Source: Pokkaliibacter sp. MBI-7
Lineage (GTDB): Bacteria; Pseudomonadota; Gammaproteobacteria; Pseudomonadales; Balneatricaceae
Length of the DNA: 64,000 bases
Assembly (NCBI RefSeq): GCF_029846635.1
Contig: NZ_JARVTG010000002.1
Coordinates: 1,033,501-1,097,500, forward strand
Reading direction: 5' to 3'
Part shown: in pieces, positions 52,739 through 61,998 of the stretch
Layout: the number at the start of each line of letters is the position of its first letter
Numbering within the stretch: position 1 is the stretch's first letter
The notes under the pieces: generated by a model
Databases searched by the model: none
Seen by the model: the letters and a program-made list of their open reading frames with translations, nothing else
What the model was told of the DNA's origin: nothing
Made by a program: the position numbers and the translations under genes

Positions 52739-53995
52739 TTACATATTAGCGACGATAGCGTCACCAAACTCTGAGCACTTCAGCAGCTTGGCACCTTCCA
52801 TCAGACGCTCAAAATCATAGGTAACAGTTTTGGCAGCAATTGCGCCTTCTGTACCCTTGATGATCAGATCTGCAGCTTCAGTCCAACCCATGTGACGCAG
52901 CATCATTTCAGCAGAAAGGATGACAGAACCAGGGTTCACCTTGTCCTGACCCGCATACTTTGGAGCAGTACCGTGAGTAGCTTCAAACATAGCTACATCA
53001 TCAGACAGGTTGGCACCTGGAGCAATACCGATACCGCCCACTTCCGCAGCCAGTGCGTCAGACAGGTAGTCACCGTTCAGGTTCAGAGTTGCAATTACAT
53101 CATACTCAGCTGGGCGCAGCAGAATCTGTTGCAGCATAGCATCAGCAATTACGTCCTTGATAACAATCTGCTTGCCAGTTCTGGGGTTTTTCATGGTCAT
53201 CCATGGACCGCCATCCAACAGCTCAGCACCGAACTCATCACGAGCAACTTCATAGCCCCACTCTTTGAAGGCACCTTCGGTGAACTTCATGATGTTACCC
53301 TTGTGAACCAAGGTCAGTGAGGAACGGTCGTTGTCGATAGTGTACTGAAGCGCTTTACGCACCAGTCGCTTGGTACCCTGTTCAGATACAGGCTTGATAC
53401 CGATACCACAACCTTCAGTGAAGCGGATCTTCTTGACGCCCATTTCTTCGGTCAGGAACTTGATCACTTTTTCAGCTTCTGGCGAGCCGGCTTTCCACTC
53501 AACGCCAGCATAGATGTCTTCCGAGTTCTCACGGAAGATCACCATTTCTACATCAGCAGGATTTTTTACAGGGCTGGGTACACCAGTAAACCAACGCACT
53601 GGGCGCTGGCAAACGTACAGATCCAGCTCCTGACGCAGAGCTACGTTCAGAGAACGAATACCACCGCCTACTGGAGTAGTCAGAGGGCCTTTGATACTTA
53701 CAACGTAGTCTCTAACGACTTCGAGAGTTTCAGCTGGCAGCCAGGTATTTTCATCATAAACCTGGGTAGCTTTCTCACCCGCGTATACTTCCATCCAAGC
53801 GATCTTGCGCTCACCACCGTAGGCTTTCTCAACGGCAGCATCGACAACCTTGATCATTACAGGGCTAACGTCAACACCGATACCGTCACCTTCGATGAAG
53901 GGGATAATGGGGTTGTTGGGGACATTCAATGACATGTCCGCATTTACGGTAATTTTTTGACCGTTCTCAGGCACCTGAATCTTCTGGTATCCCAT
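52739..53995 (-). CDS. icd: Isocitrate dehydrogenase (NADP)
   Basis: A 418-residue TCA-cycle enzyme. N-terminal NNPIIPFIEGDGIGVDVSP, substrate-binding RSLNVALRQELDLYVCQRPV with the phosphorylatable Ser in GGIRSLN, and metal/NADP region NLNGDYLSDALAAEVGGIGI. Normal length; monocistronic with its own terminator. Confidence 0.98.
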   Translation of the reverse strand: MGYQKIQVPENGQKITVNADMSLNVPNNPIIPFIEGDGIGVDVSPVMIKVVDAAVEKAYGGERKIAWMEVYAGEKATQVYDENTWLPAETLEVVRDYVVSIKGPLTTPVGGGIRSLNVALRQELDLYVCQRPVRWFTGVPSPVKNPADVEMVIFRENSEDIYAGVEWKAGSPEAEKVIKFLTEEMGVKKIRFTEGCGIGIKPVSEQGTKRLVRKALQYTIDNDRSSLTLVHKGNIMKFTEGAFKEWGYEVARDEFGAELLDGGPWMTMKNPRTGKQIVIKDVIADAMLQQILLRPAEYDVIATLNLNGDYLSDALAAEVGGIGIAPGANLSDDVAMFEATHGTAPKYAGQDKVNPGSVILSAEMMLRHMGWTEAADLIIKGTEGAIAAKTVTYDFERLMEGAKLLKCSEFGDAIVANM

Positions 53996-54255
53996 TCTCA
54001 GCTCCGTGATGATGATTTTAGTAGAACAAGAGGGAGACGGAAGTATACGCCTGTTAACCAGATCGCAGTAGGCTTATTTTTGTAGTAATACTACCGCTTT
54101 AGTCGAAAATCCTGCCCGCCTGCTGAACAAATAATCAGCAACGGCGCTGACTGGCGTCATGTAGTCGCCGAAGATGAACATAATGTTTTTGCATGGACTG
54201 ACCTTTCTCTTACCATAGCTACATTCACCTCGACGATCCGGTACAAAACCAGCTG

Positions 54256-54927
54256 ATGGCCACCCTTTATCTGTTTAACAAACCATTCCAAGTCATGTGT
54301 CAGTTCACAGACGAAGGAGAGCGCCAAACGCTGGCGCACTACATAGATGTGCCTGATATCTACCCTGCGGGCAGACTGGACTATGACTCGGAAGGACTAT
54401 TGGCCCTGACAGACTGCGGACCTTTACAACACGCCATTGCCAATCCTCATAACAAAATGGCGAAGACCTATTGGGTTCAGGTTGAAGGAAATATTCCTGC
54501 CGAGGCGATAAATGCGCTGCGGCAGGGAGTAACACTCAAGGACGGCCCGACTCTCCCTGCCCAGGTGAGTCGCATTGAACAACCTCATCTCTGGGAACGA
54601 ATCCCTCCTGTACGCTTTCGGGCAAACATCCCCACGTCATGGCTTGAAATCACCATAAAGGAAGGGAGAAACCGTCAGGTTCGCCGTATGACGGCTGCCG
54701 TCGGCTACCCAACTTTACGGCTGGTTCGTGCAGCCATCGGTGAATGGAAACTTGAAGACCTGTTACCGGGACAGTTTAAATGCCTGGAAGTTAGTGTGCC
54801 CACTGGAAGTACGACAAAAAATCAACGACAGTCACCCAAAAACAGAACAATAACTGGCAATTCTGGAAAGCGATCACATGAGTCCAGCAAACGCAGCAGT
54901 ACATACCACCGTAGCCACCGTCGTTGA
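54256..54927 (+). CDS. rluE: 23S rRNA pseudouridine synthase RluE
   Basis: A 223-residue RsuA-family synthase (position 2457 in E. coli). Catalytic Asp in PAGRLDYDSEGLLALT, and the KEGRNRQVRRMTAAVG block. It has a basic Ser/Arg-rich tail of about 35 residues that overlaps nudJ by 50 bases. Confidence 0.93.
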   Translation: MATLYLFNKPFQVMCQFTDEGERQTLAHYIDVPDIYPAGRLDYDSEGLLALTDCGPLQHAIANPHNKMAKTYWVQVEGNIPAEAINALRQGVTLKDGPTLPAQVSRIEQPHLWERIPPVRFRANIPTSWLEITIKEGRNRQVRRMTAAVGYPTLRLVRAAIGEWKLEDLLPGQFKCLEVSVPTGSTTKNQRQSPKNRTITGNSGKRSHESSKRSSTYHRSHRR

Positions 54928-55366
54928 GCACGATGGCAAAGTATTGATGGTTGAAGAGCGAGCCACAGAGCCTAACGCCAGCACTACCGTCTGGAATCAG
55001 CCTGCTGGACACTGGGAGTCTGGAGAATCCCTGATAGCAGCGGCACAACGAGAAACACTTGAAGAAACCGGCTGGCAGGTAAAAATAACGTATCTTCTCG
55101 GTATTTATACCTTCGCTGCCCCCAATGGAGACAGTTATTGCAGAGTTTGCTTTGCCGCCACGCCCATACAACAGCTGAGCTCCCGGCTTGATCCTGATAT
55201 ACTGCGCGCCGACTGGCTTGATCCTCGGGGCATTCTCCAGCAACCAGATTGCTGGCGCTCACATCTGGTGGGTCGGGCAATCAAAGACTATCTGGACGGC
55301 AAGCGCTACCCCTTGGAAATAGTGCAGGAAGACCCTATGTTGTCACCCTTCAACTATTCAGTCTGA
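54878..55366 (+). CDS. nudJ: Nudix phosphatase NudJ
   Basis: A 162-residue Nudix hydrolase with the box GHWESGESLIAAAQRETLEE followed by TGW (G-x5-E-x7-REUxEE). NudJ removes phosphate from thiamine pyrimidine pyrophosphate and nucleotides. The icd-rluE-nudJ-mnmA-hflD-purB order supports the name. Confidence 0.92.
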   Translation: MSPANAAVHTTVATVVEHDGKVLMVEERATEPNASTTVWNQPAGHWESGESLIAAAQRETLEETGWQVKITYLLGIYTFAAPNGDSYCRVCFAATPIQQLSSRLDPDILRADWLDPRGILQQPDCWRSHLVGRAIKDYLDGKRYPLEIVQEDPMLSPFNYSV

Positions 55367-55442
55367 CTAGACCTCCCTGGCCGATCTGCATCAGCAAACA
55401 GATCCGATACGGCAAGTCCGCTCTTATATTGAAAGAAAACGA

Positions 55443-56552
55443 ATGAACCCAGCTCAAACCAAAGTCATCGTAGGCATGTCTGGAGGCGTAGACTCCTCTG
55501 TATCTGCACTTCTGCTGTTACAACAGGGCTATCAGGTTGAAGGCCTGTTCATGAAGAACTGGGAAGAGGATGACGGCACTGAATACTGCACTGCCATGGA
55601 TGACCTGGCCGACGCACAGGCTGTCTGCGACAAGCTTGGTATAAAGCTGCACAAGGCCAACTTTGCCGCCGAATACTGGGACAACGTGTTTGAGCACTTC
55701 CTCGAAGAGTACAAAGCAGGTCGCACCCCTAACCCAGACATACTCTGCAACCGCGAAATCAAATTTAAAGCCTTCCTCGACTATGCACACATGCTGGGCG
55801 CTGACCTGATTGCCACCGGCCACTACGTACGCCGAGATGACAGCAGTGGCCATACACAACTCCTAAAAGGCCTTGACCCTAACAAGGATCAAAGCTACTT
55901 CCTGCATGCAGTGGGCGAGAAAGAACTGTCGCAATGCCTGTTCCCGGTAGGCGAATTGCCAAAACCTGAAGTACGCAAACTGGCCGAGCAGCACGAGCTG
56001 ATCACACACAATAAAAAAGACAGTACCGGAATATGCTTTATTGGGGAGCGCCGCTTCAGCGACTTCCTTAAACAATATTTACCAGCACAACCTGGCAACA
56101 TTGAAACGCCCGAGGGTCAGGTACTTGGCCAGCATCAGGGCTTGATGTACCACACTCTTGGCCAGCGACAGGGCCTGGGGATTGGCGGCCTGAAAGATTT
56201 TGGTGACGCCCCCTGGTATGTTGCTCAAAAAGATCTGGAGCGAAATGTGCTCGTAGTGACTCAAGGGTCAGATCATCCACTGCTGTTTAGCCAGGGCCTG
56301 GATGCCAGCAGGATCTATTGGATTGATGGTCAGGGCCCAGAGCTTCCCTACCGCTGCAAAGCCAAGACCCGTTATCGTCAGCCTGACCAGGAGTGTGTAA
56401 TAGAGCGCCATCCAGACGGTGTAGGCTACAGAGTCTCTTTTGATCAGCCTCAGCGTGCAGTTACTCCCGGCCAGTCTGTTGTGTTCTATAGTGATGACCG
56501 CTGTCTGGGCGGGGGAGTCATCGAGTTCACCTTCAGCGATCAGGGTAAATAA
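55443..56552 (+). CDS. mnmA: tRNA 2-thiouridylase MnmA
   Basis: A 369-residue PP-loop enzyme that thiolates U34 of Lys, Glu and Gln tRNAs. PP-loop GMSGGVDSSVSALLL; catalytic Cys in NPDILCNREIKF and in DSTGICFIGERRF. Starts 76 bases after nudJ. Confidence 0.97.
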   Translation: MNPAQTKVIVGMSGGVDSSVSALLLLQQGYQVEGLFMKNWEEDDGTEYCTAMDDLADAQAVCDKLGIKLHKANFAAEYWDNVFEHFLEEYKAGRTPNPDILCNREIKFKAFLDYAHMLGADLIATGHYVRRDDSSGHTQLLKGLDPNKDQSYFLHAVGEKELSQCLFPVGELPKPEVRKLAEQHELITHNKKDSTGICFIGERRFSDFLKQYLPAQPGNIETPEGQVLGQHQGLMYHTLGQRQGLGIGGLKDFGDAPWYVAQKDLERNVLVVTQGSDHPLLFSQGLDASRIYWIDGQGPELPYRCKAKTRYRQPDQECVIERHPDGVGYRVSFDQPQRAVTPGQSVVFYSDDRCLGGGVIEFTFSDQGK

Positions 56553-56555
56553 TCC

Positions 56556-57221
56556 ATGGCAACGCCCTATGAGTCCCAGGCGATGGCCCTGGCTGCTGTC
56601 TTTCAGGTTGCAAGACTGGTTGATGATATTGCCAAGCGTAACTCGTTTTCTCCTGGCCCCTTTGAGACCTCAATCGGCAGTCTGTTTGTGATGAATCCAG
56701 ACCAGGCAAGCGATGTTTACGGTGATTACGATGAGCTGCATTTTTCGCTGGCCCCCGGCTTACGAGAACTGCGTGCCATGCTCGAAAAGGATACTGATCA
56801 GAACCGGGACATTATCCGCTATGCCATCAGCCTGCTACACCTTGAGCGCAAGCTGGATAAACGCGGGGACATGCTCGGTGCTATTGCATCTAAAATGCCA
56901 GACATTGAACGTCAAGCCAGCTTCTTTGCTGACGATGAAGCACAGAGCGCTAGGGAGAAGTACTGCCATGCCAATGTGCTAGCTGCTCTTGCGGGGCTTT
57001 ATCAGGATACACTCAGTACCTTTACATTCCGTATTCAGGTGGCAGGTAATCCGGCTAACCTGCGTGACAGTCAGAACGTTAACCGCATTCGTGCCTTGCT
57101 TCTGGCAGGTATCAGAGCGGCACGCCAGTGGCGCCAGCTGGGTGGCCGCCGCTGGCAACTCATCTTCTCTCGCAGCAAACTGCTTGATGCCTGTAAAAAA
57201 CTGCAAGGCAGCCATTACTAG
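56556..57221 (+). CDS. hflD: High-frequency lysogenization protein homologue HflD
   Basis: A 221-residue helical protein, three bases after mnmA. It begins ESQAMALAAVFQVARLVDDI and contains MLHLERKL-type helices (AISLLHLERKLDKRGDMLGA), typical of HflD, a membrane-associated regulator of lambda CII in E. coli. About 15 residues longer than E. coli at the C-terminus. Confidence 0.92.
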   Translation: MATPYESQAMALAAVFQVARLVDDIAKRNSFSPGPFETSIGSLFVMNPDQASDVYGDYDELHFSLAPGLRELRAMLEKDTDQNRDIIRYAISLLHLERKLDKRGDMLGAIASKMPDIERQASFFADDEAQSAREKYCHANVLAALAGLYQDTLSTFTFRIQVAGNPANLRDSQNVNRIRALLLAGIRAARQWRQLGGRRWQLIFSRSKLLDACKKLQGSHY

Positions 57222-57302
57222 TCATCCTGTAAATATCGGTAGCCAGCCTCAGTGCTGGCCACCTTCACACCACCCCAGACAGCATACCCAACCCCTATTT
57301 AG

Positions 57303-57333
57303 TTGAGCCACGCAGACAAAGTTCCGCTATAAT
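57303..57333 (+). promoter_or_regulatory. Likely purB promoter, cut from its gene by the intron
   Basis: TATAAT (57328-57333) with TTGAGC 19 bases upstream (57303-57308). Initiation would fall near 57340, only a few bases before the intron 5' end at 57344. Confidence 0.5.
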
Positions 57334-57480
57334 GCCGCCTCCTGTGCGACACGTGTAGCGTGTCCTCTTGATACCCACAACCAGCTCCGGCAGGTGGGGG
57401 CAGCTCGTTGAGCTGTTGTCTGAAGAGACAGGAGCACTGGTAGTTACTTCGGCTATCAGGGCGCTGCCAGTGGGCAGTGC

Positions 57481-57702
57481 TGTCCGCAAGGATACGAAGG
57501 TCCTTTTGGCACGGATGTGCCCACCCGACGGTCTCCTCGATACGTCAATCCAGTCTCGGCTGGAGGTCTATATGGCAGAGGACGGGCAGACGCTTCGGCT
57601 GCCGGGGCCATCCTAATGCAGGATGGTTGTCCGCAAGGACGAGAAGAGCCTTTTGGTACGGATGTACCCACCCTGACGCCTGTCTCGGCACGTCAGTCCT
57701 GC
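57481..57702 (+). repeat. Imperfect 147-bp-spaced duplication within intron domain I
   Basis: About 72-75 bases beginning TGTCCGCAAGGA at 57481 recur from 57628. Both copies share CCTTTTGG, ACGGATGT and CCCACCC, with compensating changes in places (GTGCCCACC and GTACCCACC). The copies likely form paralogous hairpins. Confidence 0.6.
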
Positions 57703-58706
57703 GGTTCGCCACAGGAGTGCATATCTTAGCCGGTATGTTCAGAGATACCTGATTAATGGACCTCGGTCCATTGTTGTCGTCGTACAGGGTTGTACGGCGT
57801 ATTCCGGTAACGGGATGATCAGGAAACAGTAAAGGGACACTGCAAGGATCGGAGCCCAAATCCAATCAGCACAATGAAAAATTGGACGTCGCTCAGGAAG
57901 AGCTGTAGGTGCCATAGCGGAAGCCCGTCTTCCGTTTTCACTTAATCAAGAGGTTCAGAGCTAAAGCTCTGTTTACCATTGTCGGGGTCCGTTTCGGCGG
58001 ACAAGTCGACCTGTTGTACGACCAACAGTAACCCACGGGGACATGCAGGGCGGGTAACTGCCTTGTGTGAAGCTCCCCCGGAATGTAACCCTCCCGCAAG
58101 GGGCGCTGGCACTTTGTGAGAAGTGGCAACGGATTCTCGGAGCAGTACCGGGATGAGGGGCTAGGTTGGCTGGTAGGGGAAACGTAAGTGAACTGCTGAT
58201 AAACGTCGTAAGCATTGACAAGCCTAAACTGCTGACAGGCTTGAACCAAAAGGTGTGTGGCCGGTTATCCTCGTAGGAGGTGAGGATACGTCGTCATGAG
58301 AGCCATCGGCGAAGAGGCAGTCCCTAACCCAGTCGTGTGGTAAGCAGGGAACGTGGTAAGACCGTATAGCTGCCCTTCGGGGCAGGAGCGCCGTGAGGCA
58401 ATCTGTTGGCTGTGCGGTTATGGGAGGGTGGAGAAAGCGAAGGCCATCCGGTAATAGGATGGATAGGGGTTTTAATGTCACCCCACGGGAAACCGGGCAG
58501 ACTTCCACTTGGCAGATCGTCGTAAGGCGGCTGTTACCCTCTTACCTTTGAGACCATTAAACACTTCGGTGAACCCTGAGTTCACCCTACTACACACTCG
58601 GCAGACCCTGAGTCTGCCTGTTGCTCTACCCCTGACGGGACAGTTTTTCCCGTCAGGGAGAATGCTGTCTTCGTTCAGGATCATGGTCTTGAATAAGGAA
58701 GGCAGC

Positions 58707-60395
58707 ATGAAAGAACTGACGCGCGAAAGCGTGATGTCTGCGCCTACCGGCGGACCGTTGGTGTGGCACGAGGTCGATTGGCAACGTGTGCAACGGAACG
58801 TCAGAGGAATGCAGATTCGTATTGCGAAGGCTTGTAAGGAAGGCAAATGGCGGAGGGTGAAAGCCCTGCAACGGCTGCTGACCCGCTCACGTTCAGCCAG
58901 ATTACTGGCGGTGCGGCGAGTGACTGAGAACCAGGGTAAGCGCACGGCGGGAGTCGACCGCGTACTCTGGGATACGCCCGAAAGTAAACAACTGGCGGCG
59001 GAAACATTGAAACGCCGGGGGTATCGCCCTCTGCCTCTGCGCAGGGTGTATATCCCCAAGAGTAATGGGAAGGAACGTCCTCTGGGCATCCCCACCATGT
59101 ATGACCGGGCCATGCAGGCGTTATACCTGCTGGCATTGGCTCCTGTCGCGGAAACACGGGGCGATCCCAACAGCTACGGCTTCAGGATCGAACGGTCAAC
59201 TGCGGACGCCATGGGTCAGCTCTTTGTGTGCCTCGCCAAAAAGGCGTCAGCCCAATGGGTGTTAGAGGCAGACATTAAAGGCTGTTTTGACCATATCAAT
59301 CACGACTGGCTGGTCCAGCATGTCCCTACGGACAGGCAGGTACTGACCAAGTGGTTGAAAGCGGGGGTGGTCCACAAGGGCCAGCTCCAGTCGACAGAGG
59401 CAGGAACGCCACAAGGGGGAATTATTTCTCCGACCTTGGCTAATATGGCGTTGGACGGTTTGGAACGTGAGCTTCAGCAGTATCTGGGGAGAAAGCGTTC
59501 CAAACAGGACAAGGTTAATGTTGTGCGGTATGCGGATGATTTTGTCATCACAGGCGCCTCGAAAGAGGTACTGGAAAATGACATCCGGCCTTGGGTAGAA
59601 ACATTCCTGCACACGCGGGGATTGCAACTGTCCGGGGAAAAGACGCATGTCGTCCACATTGACCATGGCTTTGATTTTCTGGGATGGAATTTCCGCAAAT
59701 ACGGCGGCAAGCTCCTGATCAAACCAAGCAAGAAAAACGTGCAAGCGTTCTATCGCAAGGTCAAGGAAATCATCGACGCCAATAAAACCGCTAAGCAGGA
59801 GAATCTGATTCGCCTGCTGAACCCGGTGCTGAAAGGATGGGCTTTGTACCATCAGCCGGTGGTGGCCAAGGCAACGTTCAGCCGTTTGGACGACCTGATT
59901 GCTCAGGCGGTACGAAAATGGGCTAAGCGTCGACACCCAAACAAGGAGCTACCATGGGTAATGGATAAATATTTCCGCCCCATTGGTGAACGCTCAAAGG
60001 TGTTTGCCGCCACGGTAAAGAATGAGTGGGGCGACAAGTCGGTGGTAGCGCTGTACGCGCTGGCCAGTACACCGATAGAACGACACAGAAAGATCGCGGG
60101 GGACTACAACCCCTTCGATCCCGACATGGAAGCCACAGGTGAGGCGCTGCGAATGAGTCGGATGCTGAATAAGCTGAAGTATCGTAAGCAGATTGCCAGT
60201 CTGTACACCCAGCAGAAAGGTCGCTGTGCGTTATGCAAGGAACCGGTTACCAAAGAAACAGGATGGCACGACCATCATATCGTTTACCGCTCACAAGGGG
60301 GTGACGACACACTGAGGAATCGGGTACTTTTGCATCCTGTGTGTCATGCTCAGGTTCATAGCTGTGGTTTAACAGTAAACAAGCCGGTCCACTAA
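58707..60395 (+). CDS. Group II intron reverse transcriptase/maturase with HNH domain
   Basis: A 562-residue LtrA-like protein. ATG 58707 follows AAGGAAGG; an open frame to 58509 lies over intron RNA and is probably untranslated. RT fingers start about 65 (RSARLLAVRRVTENQGKRTA), the catalytic site is YADD at 275-278, the maturase X domain follows (LLNPVLKGWALYH), and a C-terminal HNH endonuclease has CALCKEP, WHDHHIVYRSQGGDDTLRN and CHAQVH. All domains look intact, so the element may still be mobile. Confidence 0.93.
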   Translation: MKELTRESVMSAPTGGPLVWHEVDWQRVQRNVRGMQIRIAKACKEGKWRRVKALQRLLTRSRSARLLAVRRVTENQGKRTAGVDRVLWDTPESKQLAAETLKRRGYRPLPLRRVYIPKSNGKERPLGIPTMYDRAMQALYLLALAPVAETRGDPNSYGFRIERSTADAMGQLFVCLAKKASAQWVLEADIKGCFDHINHDWLVQHVPTDRQVLTKWLKAGVVHKGQLQSTEAGTPQGGIISPTLANMALDGLERELQQYLGRKRSKQDKVNVVRYADDFVITGASKEVLENDIRPWVETFLHTRGLQLSGEKTHVVHIDHGFDFLGWNFRKYGGKLLIKPSKKNVQAFYRKVKEIIDANKTAKQENLIRLLNPVLKGWALYHQPVVAKATFSRLDDLIAQAVRKWAKRRHPNKELPWVMDKYFRPIGERSKVFAATVKNEWGDKSVVALYALASTPIERHRKIAGDYNPFDPDMEATGEALRMSRMLNKLKYRKQIASLYTQQKGRCALCKEPVTKETGWHDHHIVYRSQGGDDTLRNRVLLHPVCHAQVHSCGLTVNKPVH

Positions 60396-60417
60396 GTGGG
60401 CTTAGTTTAATCTGCTC

Positions 60418-60451
60418 GAGCCGTGTGCGGTGAAAGTCGCACGCACGGTTC
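60418..60451 (+). ncRNA. Group II intron domain V (catalytic hairpin)
   Basis: 34 bases: GAGCCGTGTGCG and CGCACGCACGGTTC arms around a GGTGAAAGT-type tetraloop region, with the AGC catalytic triad near the start. Domain VI follows at 60452-60492 with branch-point A at 60486. Confidence 0.85.
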
Positions 60452-60527
60452 TACGGGGGGGATGGCACAGTAATGTGCTGTCCCTACCCTACCTAAATCA
60501 TCAATCAGGAAGCTGCGAGACGCTCTG

Positions 60528-61895
60528 ATGGAATTATCCGCCCTCACCGCTGTATCGCCCATTGATGGCCGCTACGGTAGCAAAACAGCACCATTCCGCG
60601 CCATTTTCAGTGAATACGGCCTGATCCGTTTTCGGGTTACTGTAGAAATTCGCTGGCTGCAGCGCCTTGCCAGCCATCCACAGATCAACGAAGTCAAACC
60701 ACTGAGCACAGAAGCTAATGCGTTTCTGGATCGCCTGGTTGACAGCTTTGGTCTGGAAGACGCTCAGCGTATCAAAGACATCGAACGCACCACTAACCAC
60801 GATGTCAAAGCCGTCGAATATTTCATCAAGGAAAAACTGCAAGACGTGCCAGAACTGAACGCGATCAGCGAGTTCGTTCACTTCGCCTGCACGTCCGAAG
60901 ATATCAACAACCTGTCACATGCGTTGATGTTGCAGGAAGGTCGCGACAAAGTGCTGCTGCCTTCAATGCAGCAGATTGTTGATGCGGTAAGCAAACTGGC
61001 TCAACAGTACGCCACCCAGCCAATGCTGTCTCGCACTCATGGCCAAACAGCCTCGCCGACTACCCTCGGCAAGGAAATGGCTAACGTGGCTTATCGCCTG
61101 CGTCGCCAGGTTGAGCAGATCGGTAAAATCGAATTCTTGGGCAAAATCAACGGAGCGGTAGGCAACTATAACGCTCATCTGGCCGCCTATCCTGAGGTTG
61201 ACTGGCAAGCCAACGCACAGACTTTTGTCGAAAGCCTTGGCATTACCTTCAACCCTTATACCACCCAGATTGAACCGCATGACTACATTGCCGAACTGTT
61301 CGATGCAATCGCGCGTTTCAATACCATCCTGATTGATTTTGATCGTGACGTCTGGGGCTATATCTCCCTCGGTTACTTCAAGCAACGCACCATTGCCGGT
61401 GAGGTGGGTTCTTCCACCATGCCGCACAAGGTTAACCCTATCGACTTCGAAAACTCCGAAGGCAATCTGGGCATCGCTAACGCCGTATTTCAGCATCTCG
61501 CCAGCAAACTACCCATCTCTCGCTGGCAGCGTGACCTGACTGACTCCACCGTATTGCGCAATCTCGGCGTAGGCATGGGCCACAGTTTGATCGCTTATGA
61601 AGCCAGTCTGAAAGGCGTCAGCAAGCTGGAAATGAATGCTCAGCGACTGAACGATGACCTGAACAACAGCTGGGAAGTGCTGGGTGAAGCCGTACAGACC
61701 GTAATGCGTCGCTATGGCATCCCTGAGCCCTATGAAAAACTCAAGGCTCTGACTCGCGGCAAAGTGATCGATCAGGCTGCCATGCAAGCCTTTATCGATG
61801 GACTGGAGCTGCCAGAGCAGGTCAAGACCGATCTGAAAGCCATGACTCCGGCCAGCTACATCGGCAATGCTGATGCACAGGCCAATGCGCTCTGA
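60528..61895 (+). CDS. purB: Adenylosuccinate lyase
   Basis: A 455-residue purine enzyme. SAICAR/adenylosuccinate signature GSSTMPHKVNPIDFENSEGN and catalytic His in SRTHGQTASPTTLGKEM. Normal length. Its leader is separated from the hflD-side promoter by the group II intron. Confidence 0.98.
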   Translation: MELSALTAVSPIDGRYGSKTAPFRAIFSEYGLIRFRVTVEIRWLQRLASHPQINEVKPLSTEANAFLDRLVDSFGLEDAQRIKDIERTTNHDVKAVEYFIKEKLQDVPELNAISEFVHFACTSEDINNLSHALMLQEGRDKVLLPSMQQIVDAVSKLAQQYATQPMLSRTHGQTASPTTLGKEMANVAYRLRRQVEQIGKIEFLGKINGAVGNYNAHLAAYPEVDWQANAQTFVESLGITFNPYTTQIEPHDYIAELFDAIARFNTILIDFDRDVWGYISLGYFKQRTIAGEVGSSTMPHKVNPIDFENSEGNLGIANAVFQHLASKLPISRWQRDLTDSTVLRNLGVGMGHSLIAYEASLKGVSKLEMNAQRLNDDLNNSWEVLGEAVQTVMRRYGIPEPYEKLKALTRGKVIDQAAMQAFIDGLELPEQVKTDLKAMTPASYIGNADAQANAL

Positions 61896-61921
61896 TCTGT
61901 AACAGCAGATACTAGTGATAC

Positions 61922-61951
61922 AAAAACGCCAGCTGTTTAGCTGGCGTTTTT
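61922..61951. terminator. Bidirectional terminator between purB and pyrD
   Basis: Perfect 13-bp arms AAAAACGCCAGCT and AGCTGGCGTTTTT with a GTTT loop; T tracts on both strands serve the convergent purB and pyrD genes. Confidence 0.93.
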
Positions 61952-61998
61952 GTATCTACAGATTGGCGAAAATTACGCTTGCGGCTGCGCTTTCGTTA

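Larger units (their letters stand above)
57344..60492 (+). mobile_element. Group II intron (retroelement) between hflD and purB
   Basis: About 3149 bases. The 5' end GTGCGAC matches the group II consensus. The 3' end has a canonical 34-nt domain V at 60418-60451, then domain VI with a bulged A at 60486 (CCCTACCC) and a terminal AC at 60492. A maturase/reverse transcriptase is encoded in the domain IV position. Domains I-III occupy 57344 to about 58680, which is unusually long and includes a duplicated segment. The 5' boundary is inferred from consensus and could be off by a few bases. Confidence 0.85.

Noticed and set aside
57365..57752. Short open frames in the 5' part of the group II intron
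   Set aside because: They fall in catalytic RNA domains with no ribosome sites or family resemblance.
58509..58706. N-terminal extension of the intron maturase from 58509
   Set aside because: The region overlaps structured intron RNA and lacks a ribosome site; ATG 58707 has one and matches the family start.
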